Below are positions 1-7,328 of a stretch of DNA of 8,088 bases, piece after piece. A program made the translations under genes and the position numbers. Positions within the stretch are counted from its first letter, which is position 1; each line of letters opens with the position of its first letter. The stretch comes from Deltaproteobacteria bacterium (GTDB taxonomy: Bacteria; Desulfobacterota; Syntrophia; Syntrophales; JAAYKM01): assembly GCA_019136935.1 (NCBI GenBank), contig JAGVTI010000118.1, positions 1-8,088 on the forward strand, read 5' to 3'. A model generated the notes under the pieces. The model searched no databases. It saw only the letters and a list, made by a program, of their open reading frames with translations, and had not been told where the DNA came from.

Positions 1-107
1 GGCGGCGTTTTTTGGGCTTGGCCGGATTGTCAAGCCTGCTGGAAAGATATTTTCTTCTGAACCATTCCTTGAATCATCCCTGAGAAGGTTTTCACGCCGG
101 GAAAAAG

Positions 108-142
108 TTAAAGATGGACATAGGGCACTTTATAATTATACT
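108..142 (+). promoter_or_regulatory. Predicted sigma70-like promoter of the small Cys-protein gene
   Basis: Two overlapping readings are possible. The first has -35 TGGACA (115-120), a 16-nt spacer and -10 TATACT (137-142), each box one mismatch from consensus. The second has a perfect -10 TATAAT (131-136) with a poor -35 TTAAAG (108-113) and a 17-nt spacer. Both lie in the most AT-rich stretch of the left end and would start transcription about 60-70 nt before the ATG at 213. Promoter function is inferred from motif match only. Confidence 0.5.
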
Positions 143-197
143 ATAGAAAAAATCGTGTACGGGAAACGGATGCCCGGAATCAGCAACGTTGAGACCG

Positions 198-205
198 AAA
201 GGAGG
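198..205 (+). promoter_or_regulatory. Shine-Dalgarno that sets the small-protein start
   Basis: AAAGGAGG ends 7 nt before the ATG at 213. The in-frame TTG at 189 lies upstream of this site and the in-frame ATG at 207 is only 1 nt from it. The ATG at 213 is therefore the best start. Confidence 0.75.
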
Positions 206-212
206 AATGACC

Positions 213-431
213 ATGTTGAAGGACATTGATTACGATCTAATGGAAACCATCACCATCATTTCGAAGAGTCTTTACCGGTACGATGCCTACATGCTCGATG
301 CGGACAAGTGCAAGTGTGAAAATTGTGCAAAACTCTGGCAGCAGTTCAAGGAAAACAGAGAGAAGGAACTCGAAGTCCTCCTGGCGGAGCTCAAAAACCA
401 CATTGACATGGGGGCCTTGACTGCGGATTAA
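213..431 (+). CDS. Small helical protein with a CxCxxC motif, function unknown
   Basis: A 72-residue protein that I do not recognise as a named family. It looks soluble, with no signal peptide or membrane segment. Residues about 3-28 and 38-64 are predicted by eye to be two helices, the second rich in Lys and Glu. Between them lies Cys33-x-Cys35-x2-Cys38, followed by a single His at 63. Three closely spaced cysteines suggest metal or Fe-S binding or a redox role, but a fourth ligand is not obvious. The start at 213 is chosen because of the strong Shine-Dalgarno at 198-205. The gene has its own likely promoter and a strong terminator, so it is probably transcribed alone. It is visibly more AT-rich than the genes to its right. 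Reality as a gene is likely; function is open. Confidence 0.75.
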   Translation: MLKDIDYDLMETITIISKSLYRYDAYMLDADKCKCENCAKLWQQFKENREKELEVLLAELKNHIDMGALTAD

Positions 432-471
432 AGCAGGGAGGTTCAACAAAGCGGATTGTGTGAGCAAGTCT

Positions 472-500
472 CCCCGTTCTCCCGGGAGAACGGGGTTTTT
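472..500 (+). terminator. Rho-independent terminator after the small Cys-protein gene
   Basis: A perfect 24-nt palindrome (472-495) forms a 10-bp stem, CCCCGTTCTC with GAGAACGGGG, around a CCGG loop, and is followed directly by five T (496-500). It lies 40 nt after the stop codon at 431. The T-tract is on one side only, so it should act on plus-strand transcripts and insulate the MFS gene downstream. Confidence 0.9.
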
Positions 501-575
501 CATTCAAACTGAATCGTCTTGGCCCGACGGCTCCTGCGCCTGCATAAAGAAATCATGATTGATCCTGTCCCGCTG

Positions 576-595
576 AAAAAACGGCCGACAGCCGT
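576..595 (-). terminator. Weak candidate minus-strand terminator
   Basis: Read on the minus strand, a 5-bp stem (ACGGC with GCCGT) around a 5-nt loop is followed by a run of six T, including the last base of the stem. It would stop minus-strand transcripts coming through the MFS gene, for example readthrough from the GCS operon, before they reach the small gene. The stem is short, so the call is tentative. Confidence 0.3.
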
Positions 596-619
596 GCCGG
601 GACCTTAGTTTAAGCCTCC

Positions 620-1900
620 ATGTTGATATTTCGCGCCCTGTCCTATCGTAATTACCGCCTGTTTTTTTTCGGCCAGAGCATTTCCCTCATCGGTTCGTGG
701 ATGCAGCAGATCGCCGTTACCTGGCTGGTTTACCGCATGACCCAATCCCCGTTTCTGCTGGGGCTGGTGGGATTTCTGGGCACGATTCCCTCTTTTCTCC
801 TGACCCCTTTTGCGGGTGTTCTGTCCGACCGGTGGAGCCGCTATCGGATCCTGCTGGTGACGCAGACCGTTTCCATGCTTCAGGCCCTGGTCCTGGCGGT
901 TCTGGTTTTGACGGGTCTGCCCAGCGTCTGGCCCGTTCTCTTCCTGACCTTGATTCTGGGTTGCGTCAACGCCGTGGACATGCCGGCCCGGCATGCATTC
1001 GTTTCCGATATGGTCGAGCATAAGGAAGACCTGGGATACGTCATTGCCATGAACTCGGCCCTTTTCAACTTCGCCCGGCTGGTCGGCCCGTCCCTGGCGG
1101 GATTTCTGATTGCCTGGTCCGGCGAAGGGATGTGTTTTTTGATCAACGGGTTGAGTTATCTTGCGGTCATTGCGGCCCTTTTAGGCATGAACCTGACCGC
1201 TGTTCAAGCCCGGAACGACCATCCCGGTGTGCTGCGGGAGTTCGGGGAGGGTGTGGCCTATGTGTTCCATGACCGGAAAATCAGGGCGATCCTCCTATTG
1301 CTGGCCCTGTGCGGCATCCTGGGGATTCCGTATGTGACCGTCATGCCCTTTTTTGCCGGGGATGTTCTGCATGGAGGTCCCCGGGTCCTCGGCCTGCTGA
1401 TGTCCGCCATGGGGACGGGTGCTCTGGCGGGAGCCGTCTACTTTGCCTCAAAGCGTTCCCACGGGGGACTCATGCGCCTCATACCGATGGCCATGGCTGT
1501 CATCGGCCTGGGTTATATCGGGTTGTCCTGGTGCCGTTCCGTGCCCATTGCCCTGTTTTTCATGTTTGTGATCGGTGTCGGCATGGTCGTCCATTTTGCG
1601 GCCAGCAATACGGAGGTCCAAACCGTTGTGGAGGACAGCAAGCGGGGGCGGGTCGTCAGCCTGCTCATCTTTTCCGTGATGGGGATGATGCCGTTCGGAA
1701 GCCTCCTGGCCGGCGCTCTGGTAGACATGCTGGACATCGAACGGGTTTTCCTGACGGGCGGGATCGGCTGCCTGCTGGGGGCGGGATGGTTTATCCGCAT
1801 CATGCGCCGGGAAGGAAACCAGCCCGCCGGTTTGAAAAATGGGGGAGCCGCTCTTATCCCGTCAGATCGAGCACCTCGCTCAACGTCGGATGGGGAATGA
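620..1900 (+). CDS. MFS transporter, EntS-like (MFS_3) family
   Basis: A 426-residue inner-membrane protein of the major facilitator superfamily, about 12 hydrophobic segments from residue 13 to about 393, followed by a hydrophilic tail. The loop after the second segment has the MFS motif A form (G66-VLSDRWSRYR). The segments NAVDMPARHAF (117-127), NSALFNFARLVGP (145-157) and RGRVVSLL with MPFGSLLAGAL (342-367) are typical of the MFS_3 / enterobactin-exporter (EntS)-like group, usually proton-driven efflux. The substrate cannot be told from sequence. An in-frame stop at 611-613 forces the start to 620 or the adjacent TTG, and the conserved N-terminus rules out the next ATG (residue 28). No Shine-Dalgarno is visible before 620, so translation may be weak. 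The only promoter-like boxes upstream (TTGGCC at 519, CATAAA at 543) are poor. The last 47 nt overlap the 3' end of lpdA on the other strand. Confidence 0.88.
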   Translation: MLIFRALSYRNYRLFFFGQSISLIGSWMQQIAVTWLVYRMTQSPFLLGLVGFLGTIPSFLLTPFAGVLSDRWSRYRILLVTQTVSMLQALVLAVLVLTGLPSVWPVLFLTLILGCVNAVDMPARHAFVSDMVEHKEDLGYVIAMNSALFNFARLVGPSLAGFLIAWSGEGMCFLINGLSYLAVIAALLGMNLTAVQARNDHPGVLREFGEGVAYVFHDRKIRAILLLLALCGILGIPYVTVMPFFAGDVLHGGPRVLGLLMSAMGTGALAGAVYFASKRSHGGLMRLIPMAMAVIGLGYIGLSWCRSVPIALFFMFVIGVGMVVHFAASNTEVQTVVEDSKRGRVVSLLIFSVMGMMPFGSLLAGALVDMLDIERVFLTGGIGCLLGAGWFIRIMRREGNQPAGLKNGGAALIPSDRAPRSTSDGE

Positions 1901-3203
1901 TCCAGTTTTTCAGGTCTCTCCCGGTCATCCTGTTGGCGACGGCAAGACCGAGCGAGGCGATCAGGTCCGGTGCCTGGTCGCCCGCGATGGCGGCCCCGAC
2001 GAGGCAACCCCGGTGAAAGAGGGCTTTGACGAAGCCGTTTCCCATCAGTTCCGTCCGGGCGATGATGTTGGCCCCGTACGCTCTTTTTTGGACATCGGTC
2101 TCCAGTCCCAACGCACGGGCTTTCGTCTCGGTCAGGCCCACCCGGGCGACGGGGGGGTGAGAATAGACCGCGACGGGCACGGCCTCGTCGCTGTGGCGTG
2201 CCGACGGATCATCAAACAGGAACCGGGAGAGGGTTCGTCCCTGGGCGCTCGCCCGATGGGCCAGCAGAATTCCGCCCGTGACGTCGCCCACGGCAAAAAT
2301 GGCGGGGACGGATGTCTGCAGACAGGGGTCGACGATGATTCCCTTTTCATGGTAGGCCACCCCGAGCCGGTCAAGTTCTTCCCGCCTCAGAAACGGCCTT
2401 CTGCCGGTACTGACCAGGACGAACTCGGCCGTGATTTCGAAGGTTTTATCCTGTTTTTTTGCCTCAAGCATGACACCATGATCCGTTTCCCTGACTTGGC
2501 AGACCGTCGTGGCGGTGTGCACGTCGATGCCTGTTTTTTTCAATTCTCCGGTTAGGAAATCGGATACATCGGTATCTTCACCGGGCAGGATGTGGTCCAT
2601 GAGTTCGACCAGAGTGACCTTCACACCGGCCTCGGCCAGGAAGGTGGCGAACTCGACGCCGATGGCGCCGCCCCCGATAACGGCAAGGCTTTCCGGGAGT
2701 TTGTCCATGCCGAGCAGGGTGTCGGAGCCGATGACCCGGCCGGAAAAGGGAATTCCCGGTAAAGGGGATGCTTCGGAACCCCAGGAGATGACGAGGTGCC
2801 TGCCCTGCCTGCGCTCTGTTTTCCCTTCCTTAAAGGAGATTTCCACTTCCCCGGGGGAGAGGATGGCGGCTTCCCCCTCCACGCAGTCGACACCCAGATC
2901 CTGGAGGGATTTTCGGACGCCGAGGGCGGAAACCCGGACCATCTGGCTCTGGTGCCGCTTCACCGCGCCGAAATCGAAAGCGGTACTTTCGCAAACAATC
3001 CCCAGCCTTTTTGCGTTTCGGATTTCGTGGTAGCGCCTGCTGCAGGCAAGGAGGGCTTTGGTCGGAATGCAGCCCCGGTGCGTGCAGGTCCCTCCCCAGT
3101 CCTTTTTTTCGACGATCAGGACCTTTTTCCCGAGACGCGCCCCTTCCAGGGCTGCTGCATGGCCTCCGGGGCCGGCACCGATAACGATCAGGTCGTAAAT
3201 CAT
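1854..3203 (-). CDS. lpdA: Dihydrolipoamide dehydrogenase (GCS L-protein)
   Basis: A 449-residue cytoplasmic FAD enzyme that reoxidises the dihydrolipoyl arm of GcvH and passes electrons to NAD+. Visible features in order: FAD-binding GAGPGG (9-14), redox-active Cys40 and Cys45 in GGTCTHRGCIPTK, NAD-binding GGGAIG (177-182), the FAD-contacting AVGD (304-307), and the catalytic His438-PTLS-Glu443 near the C-terminus. All catalytic parts are present. Three things are unusual. The residue after the first Cys is Thr rather than the usual aliphatic residue. The ATG-type motif before the first Gly-Ser reads SWGS (140-143). The protein ends six residues after Glu443, shorter than the typical 460-480 residue family. 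The start at 3203 is set by AAGGAG 5 nt upstream; a longer open frame to 3395 overlaps lipA and is not used. The gene follows lipA by 11 nt and is last in the operon. A related flavin disulfide reductase is possible, but context strongly favours Lpd. Confidence 0.93.
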   Translation of the reverse strand: MIYDLIVIGAGPGGHAAALEGARLGKKVLIVEKKDWGGTCTHRGCIPTKALLACSRRYHEIRNAKRLGIVCESTAFDFGAVKRHQSQMVRVSALGVRKSLQDLGVDCVEGEAAILSPGEVEISFKEGKTERRQGRHLVISWGSEASPLPGIPFSGRVIGSDTLLGMDKLPESLAVIGGGAIGVEFATFLAEAGVKVTLVELMDHILPGEDTDVSDFLTGELKKTGIDVHTATTVCQVRETDHGVMLEAKKQDKTFEITAEFVLVSTGRRPFLRREELDRLGVAYHEKGIIVDPCLQTSVPAIFAVGDVTGGILLAHRASAQGRTLSRFLFDDPSARHSDEAVPVAVYSHPPVARVGLTETKARALGLETDVQKRAYGANIIARTELMGNGFVKALFHRGCLVGAAIAGDQAPDLIASLGLAVANRMTGRDLKNWIIPHPTLSEVLDLTG

Positions 3204-3208
3204 GAAAT

Positions 3209-3214
3209 CTCCTT
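3209..3214 (-). promoter_or_regulatory. Shine-Dalgarno that sets the lpdA start
   Basis: On the minus strand AAGGAG lies 5 nt before the ATG at 3203 and abuts the lipA stop codon. It decides between this start and longer open-frame starts inside lipA. Confidence 0.8.
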
Positions 3215-4090
3215 TTATTTCATTTCCGCTGCATGATAGGAACTCCGGACAAGGGGCCCCGCCATTACGGCCTTGAATCCCATTTCCAGGGCGACTTTCC
3301 GCAGCTCTTCGAATTCTTCCGGGCTGTAATATTTGTAGACGGGCCAGTGATTTCTCGTCGGCTGCAAGTACTGGCCAATGGTCAGCCGCTCGCATCCCGT
3401 GTGGTGCAGGTCATCGAGAAGCATGAGGATATCGTCCTGCTCTTCTCCCAGACCGATCATGAAACCGGATTTCGTGCCGATGGCGGGATTCCAGTTGTGA
3501 ACCCGCCGCAGCAGTTCTAGGGAGGACTCATAATTCCCCTGGGGTCTCACAGTGGGGAAGAGTTTCCGGCAAATCTCCATGTTATGGCTGATCACATCCG
3601 GGGCCGCCTCGACAACGGCGCGGAGGGCTGCGGGGGAACCTCCGAAGTCCGGAATCAGGACTTCGACACGGCAGCCGGGGCAGGATTCCCGGATTCGTTC
3701 AATGCACCGGACGAACCGGCCCGCGCCTCCGTCCGGCAGATCGTCCCGGGTGACGGATGTCATCACGACGTAGGTAAGACCGAGGCGGGCGACGGCGGAT
3801 GCCAGGCGTTCCGCTTCTTCTTCGTCCGGCGCCTCGGGGATGCCGTGGCGGACATTGCAGTAACGGCAGTTTCTCGTACAGCAGTCGCCCAGAATGAGGA
3901 AGGTGGCCGTTCCCGCCTGGAAACATTCGCCCAGGTTCGGACAGCGGGCCTCCTGGCAGACCGTGTGAAGACGGCAGGAGGACAGACGTCTTGTCACCGC
4001 CAGGGTTTTCTCCGCATGGGGCAGCCTGACCTTGAGCCAGGGCGGCTTCCGCAGCATCGTTGCGGCGGTGGGCATTTCCTGGCTTTTCAT
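3215..4090 (-). CDS. lipA: Lipoyl synthase (radical SAM)
   Basis: A 291-residue cytoplasmic enzyme that inserts two sulfurs into the octanoyl chain on a lipoyl-domain lysine, here most likely GcvH. The auxiliary [4Fe-4S] cluster motif is Cys45-x4-Cys50-x5-Cys56. The radical-SAM motif is Cys71-x3-Cys75-x2-Cys78 (CTRNCRYC). The C-terminal RSSYHA (282-287) holds the conserved serine that ligates the auxiliary cluster. The length is normal for the family. The ATG at 4090 overlaps the gcvPB stop codon as ATGA, which suggests translational coupling; no strong Shine-Dalgarno is seen. The open frame continues to 4231, but that extension lies inside gcvPB and does not resemble LipA. Its position between gcvPB and lpdA ties cofactor assembly to GCS expression. 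No octanoyl- or lipoate-transferase gene is visible in the window. Confidence 0.95.
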   Translation of the reverse strand: MKSQEMPTAATMLRKPPWLKVRLPHAEKTLAVTRRLSSCRLHTVCQEARCPNLGECFQAGTATFLILGDCCTRNCRYCNVRHGIPEAPDEEEAERLASAVARLGLTYVVMTSVTRDDLPDGGAGRFVRCIERIRESCPGCRVEVLIPDFGGSPAALRAVVEAAPDVISHNMEICRKLFPTVRPQGNYESSLELLRRVHNWNPAIGTKSGFMIGLGEEQDDILMLLDDLHHTGCERLTIGQYLQPTRNHWPVYKYYSPEEFEELRKVALEMGFKAVMAGPLVRSSYHAAEMK

Positions 4091-5532
4091 TTTTCCCCGG
4101 GCCAGGAAACGTTCGGTTTCCGCGCGGCCAGGACTTCGTCGAGGCGCCTGACGGGCGTCGTGCAAGGGGCTCCCCTGACCTGCGCGGGATTTTCTTCGGC
4201 TTCCCGTGCAATGGCGATCATGGCCTCGCAAAAGGCGTCGAGGGTTTCCTTGCTTTCCGTTTCCGTGGGTTCGATCATGATCGCCTCGGGGACGATCATG
4301 GGGAAGTAGATGGTCGGCGGATGAAAACCGTAGTCCAGAAGCCGTTTGGCGATGTCCAGGGTGTGGACCTCATGACTGCGGACCTGCCGGGATCCCGAAA
4401 AAACGCATTCGTGCATGCACATCCGGTCGTAGGCCAGGTCATAATAGGGAGACAGGCGCGCCTTGATGTAATTGGCGTTCAAAACGGCCATATCGCTCGT
4501 TCTTTTCAGACCTTCTCCACCCAGGAGCTTCAGGTAGGTGTAGGCCTTGACCATGACGTTGAAGTTTCCGTAAAAGGCCTTTACCCGGCCGATCGTGTCG
4601 GGGTAATCCTCCGAGAACCGGTAGCGGTCCTGATCCCGGATCACCCGGGGAACGGGGAGGAACCGAGCCAGGTCTTCACGAACACCGACGGGCCCGCTGC
4701 CCGGCCCTCCGCAGCCGTGTGGGGTCGAGAAGGTCTTGTGCAGGTTGAGCTGGATCAGGTCGAACCCGATATCACCGGGACGGGTTCTGCCCAGGAAGGC
4801 GTTGGCGTTCGCCCCGTCGCAGTAGAGGAGGCCTCCCCGGTCATGGACGATGCGGGCGACTTCCCCGATATTTTTTTCGAAAAAGCCCAGCGTATTGGGA
4901 TTGGTCAGCATCAGTCCGGCAACAGCTTCCGTCATGGCCTCCCGGAGTGCGGCGATATCCACTCCGCCTTCGCCGTTTGAGGGGATGGTGACGGTTTCGA
5001 AACCGCACAGGGCGCCGGAGGCGGGGTTCGTTCCGTGAGCCGCGTCGGGGATGAGGATCCGGGTGCGTTTTTCTCCCTTTTTCTCGAAGTACTTCTTGCA
5101 GATCATGATACCCGTCAGTTCTCCCTGGGCACCCGCCGCCGGCTGCAGGGTAAAGTCCGCCATGCCGAACAGTTCGCAGAGCATGAGCCGGAGTTCGTAC
5201 ATGAGCTCCAGATTTCCCTGTGTAAACGATGCCGGGGCGTAGGGATGGAGTTCCGTAAAACCGGGAAGGCGGGCCGCCTCTTCGTTGATCTTGGGATTGT
5301 ACTTCATGGTACAGGAGCCGAGGGGGTAGAATCCCAGGTCCACCCCGAAATTGCGCCGGGACAGTTCCGTGAAATGGCGGACCAGGTCGAGTTCGCTGAC
5401 TTCCGGCAGATCGACGTCTTTCCGCAGGAGTTCTTCATCGATAAGGCCCTCCAGGGGGATCGAAGGGACATCGACGGACGGAATATCCGAGGCGGTGCGG
5501 CCGGTGCGGCTCTTTTCGAAGATTAAATCCAT
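4087..5532 (-). CDS. gcvPB: Glycine dehydrogenase (decarboxylating) subunit 2
   Basis: A 481-residue PLP-binding half of the split P-protein. With GcvPA it decarboxylates glycine and loads the aminomethyl group onto the lipoyl arm of GcvH. The PLP Schiff-base lysine is Lys266 in LNLHKTFSTPHG, followed by the glycine-rich CGGPGSGPVGV. Other family marks are LGSCTMKYNPK (71-81), DAAHGTNPASG (163-173) and the C-terminal APCTTPVRRLDEV. The length matches the usual subunit 2. AAGGAG lies 6 nt before the ATG at 5532. The gene starts 15 nt after gcvPA ends, and its stop overlaps the lipA start. The split P-protein is usual in Firmicutes, Thermotogae, archaea and many deltaproteobacteria, in contrast to the single-chain GcvP of E. 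coli. Confidence 0.96.
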   Translation of the reverse strand: MDLIFEKSRTGRTASDIPSVDVPSIPLEGLIDEELLRKDVDLPEVSELDLVRHFTELSRRNFGVDLGFYPLGSCTMKYNPKINEEAARLPGFTELHPYAPASFTQGNLELMYELRLMLCELFGMADFTLQPAAGAQGELTGIMICKKYFEKKGEKRTRILIPDAAHGTNPASGALCGFETVTIPSNGEGGVDIAALREAMTEAVAGLMLTNPNTLGFFEKNIGEVARIVHDRGGLLYCDGANANAFLGRTRPGDIGFDLIQLNLHKTFSTPHGCGGPGSGPVGVREDLARFLPVPRVIRDQDRYRFSEDYPDTIGRVKAFYGNFNVMVKAYTYLKLLGGEGLKRTSDMAVLNANYIKARLSPYYDLAYDRMCMHECVFSGSRQVRSHEVHTLDIAKRLLDYGFHPPTIYFPMIVPEAIMIEPTETESKETLDAFCEAMIAIAREAEENPAQVRGAPCTTPVRRLDEVLAARKPNVSWPGEK

Positions 5533-5547
5533 GGCAGTCTCCTTTTT

Positions 5548-6882
5548 CTACCTCACTTCCGCCGCAATGGCGACGGCGCGGTCAATGTCGGCCCGTCCGA
5601 GCATTTCCGTCGCGCAGAGCAGGAGGTCGTTTTTGCGTTCCGGGTAATCTTTTTCCAAAGTATAGCCGCCAACGATTCCCGCTTCCTGCCAGGCTGCATT
5701 GACCTTTTCCGGATCCGGGCAGGAAAGGACAAATTCATTGTACACCGGAGCCGTGAAGGGCAGATCCCAGTCCGCCAGGGCGGACAGTTTTCCCTTCAGG
5801 TACCGGGCCTTGTGGACATTCAATTCGGCGAGTTTCCGAAGATTTTTGCCCAGGCTGACGAGGTGGACGGAAGCCGCCAGGGCGCAGAGGGCCTCGTTCG
5901 TACAGATGTTGGAGGTTGCCTTTTCCCGCCGGATATGCTGTTCCCGGGCCTGCAGGGTCAGGACGAACCCCCGCTTTCCGTCAAGATCGACGGTCATGCC
6001 GGACAGCCTGCCGGGGATTTTTCTGAGTAGTTTTTCCGTGGCGGCGAAGATGCCGAGGAAAGGTCCCCCGTAGTTCATGGGATTTCCGAAACCCTGGCCT
6101 TCCCCGCAGACGATATCGGCCCCCAGTTCGCCTGCCGGTTTGAGGAGGCCCAGGGAGGTCGCCTCGGTGAAACCGGAAATGAGGAAAGCTCCCGTGGCAT
6201 GGGCAACCGGCTCGATGTCCCGCAGGTCTTCGATGATCCCGAAGAAATTCGGACTCTGGATGCAGACGGCGGCGGCCTGGCCGTCGATTGCCTGGGCCAG
6301 AGCGGCCGTGTCGAGACGCCCCGTGGCGGAGTAAGGTATCTCCAACAGGGTGTAGCCGTTGGCGGCGCAGTACGTGGCGACGACGCGCCGGTATTCGGGA
6401 TGGACCGAACGGGCGATGAGAATCCGGTCGCGGTTCAGGGTCTTTCCGGCCAGGACCGCTCCCTCCGCCATGGCCGAGGCGCCGTCGTACATCGAGGCGT
6501 TGGCGACGGGCATTCCCGTCAGGCGGGCGATCATGGTCTGATATTCATAAATGGCCTGCAGGATACCCTGGCTGATTTCCGCCTGGTAGGGTGTATAGGC
6601 CGTATAAAATTCGGAGCGGCCGACGATGTGGCCGACGACGGCCGGAATGTAATGATGATAGGCCCCGGCTCCCATGAGTGTCATGGCGGGGAGCGTGTTC
6701 TGTGCGGCAAGGTGGACCATGTGCCGCCAACCCTCCTGCTCCGACAGGGGTGCGGGCAGATCGGGCAGGTTCTTTAAACGGTACGCTTCGGGAATGTCGG
6801 AAAACAGCTCGTCCAGAGACGCAACCCCGATCGTCTGAAGCATGGTTGCGATATCGTCCGGCGTGTGCGGTGTGTAATCCAT
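5548..6882 (-). CDS. gcvPA: Glycine dehydrogenase (decarboxylating) subunit 1
   Basis: A 444-residue partner subunit of the split P-protein, with an aminotransferase-like fold related to GcvPB but without its own PLP lysine motif. The N-terminus MDYTPHTPDD and the following ELFSDIPEAYRL are typical of subunit 1. Further marks are YTPYQAEISQGILQAIYEYQ, the conserved ANASMYDGASAMAE, and GEGQGFGNPMNYGGPFLG in the second half. Length and both ends fit the family, so the gene appears intact. The ribosome-binding site before the ATG at 6882 is weak (GGAT, 6 nt away), so it may depend on readthrough translation from gcvH, 33 nt upstream. It heads the gcvPA-gcvPB pair, which must be made in equal amounts. 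Confidence 0.95.
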   Translation of the reverse strand: MDYTPHTPDDIATMLQTIGVASLDELFSDIPEAYRLKNLPDLPAPLSEQEGWRHMVHLAAQNTLPAMTLMGAGAYHHYIPAVVGHIVGRSEFYTAYTPYQAEISQGILQAIYEYQTMIARLTGMPVANASMYDGASAMAEGAVLAGKTLNRDRILIARSVHPEYRRVVATYCAANGYTLLEIPYSATGRLDTAALAQAIDGQAAAVCIQSPNFFGIIEDLRDIEPVAHATGAFLISGFTEATSLGLLKPAGELGADIVCGEGQGFGNPMNYGGPFLGIFAATEKLLRKIPGRLSGMTVDLDGKRGFVLTLQAREQHIRREKATSNICTNEALCALAASVHLVSLGKNLRKLAELNVHKARYLKGKLSALADWDLPFTAPVYNEFVLSCPDPEKVNAAWQEAGIVGGYTLEKDYPERKNDLLLCATEMLGRADIDRAVAIAAEVR

Positions 6883-6915
6883 GTTTTGATCCGTCCGTGA
6901 GGCTTTGGGTTGGTT

Positions 6916-7323
6916 TTAATGTGCCGCGCTTTTGTCCGCTTCCGTCAGGGCCGTGTAGGCCGCCGCATCCATCAGCAGATCCAGCTCGGCCGGATCGGAC
7001 ATGGCCAGACGGACAATCCATCCCTCTCCGAAGGCATCCTCGTTGATCAGCTCCGGCTTGTCCTGGAGGATGTCGTTGACGCCGACCACTTCGCCACTGA
7101 CGGGGGAGAAGATATCCGAAACGGATTTGACCGATTCGATGACCGTGACGGGCTCCATCTGTTTCACTTTCTTGCCGACGTCCGGCAGTTCGACGTAGAC
7201 GATGTCCGTCAGGAGGTGCTGGGCGTAATCCGTGACGCCCATCGTGACGGTTCCGTCACCGTTATCGAGCGCCCATTCGTGCTCCTTTGTGTACCGCCTG
7301 TCATCGGGGTTCGGTTTTGACAT
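6916..7323 (-). CDS. gcvH: Glycine cleavage system H protein (lipoyl carrier)
   Basis: A 135-residue lipoyl-carrier protein that shuttles the aminomethyl and dihydrolipoyl intermediates between the P, T and L proteins. The lipoylation site is Lys66 in VIESVKSVSD; the family usually has ESVKAASD, so Ser and Val replace the two Ala. The N-terminal YTKEHEW (11-17) and the distal SPVSGEVVGVN and EGWIVRL segments are characteristic. The ATG at 7323 is set by GAGGAGG 5 nt upstream; the longer frame from 7359 would add 12 residues before this site and is not used. The gene follows gcvT by 202 nt, unlike the tight spacing of the rest of the operon, and a likely promoter lies just upstream. It is the natural substrate for the co-encoded LipA. 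Confidence 0.96.
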   Translation of the reverse strand: MSKPNPDDRRYTKEHEWALDNGDGTVTMGVTDYAQHLLTDIVYVELPDVGKKVKQMEPVTVIESVKSVSDIFSPVSGEVVGVNDILQDKPELINEDAFGEGWIVRLAMSDPAELDLLMDAAAYTALTEADKSAAH

Positions 7324-7328
7324 GGTAA

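Noticed and set aside
15..36. Inverted repeat GGCTTG...CAAGCC near the left edge, possibly the terminator of an upstream gene.
   Set aside because: The stem is only 6 bp with a 10-nt loop and has no T-tract after it on the plus strand; the T-run lies on the wrong side.
2..229. Stop-free frame of 75 codons on the plus strand running in from the left edge, possibly the 3' end of an upstream gene.
   Set aside because: Its codon choice (ATA, AGA, TCA) is unlike the neighbouring genes, it runs through the promoter-like region and into the well-supported small gene, and its translation resembles nothing I recognise. It could be revisited with the sequence to the left.
1309..2016. Long open frame (235 codons) in another frame of the MFS gene and lpdA 3' end.
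   Set aside because: Its Arg/Gly/His/Pro-rich translation is typical of a shadow frame in high-GC coding DNA, and it is covered by two well-supported genes.
4091..4231. N-terminal extension of lipA to an upstream in-frame start.
   Set aside because: The extension lies wholly within gcvPB in another frame and does not look like a LipA N-terminus; the ATGA overlap start gives the normal length.
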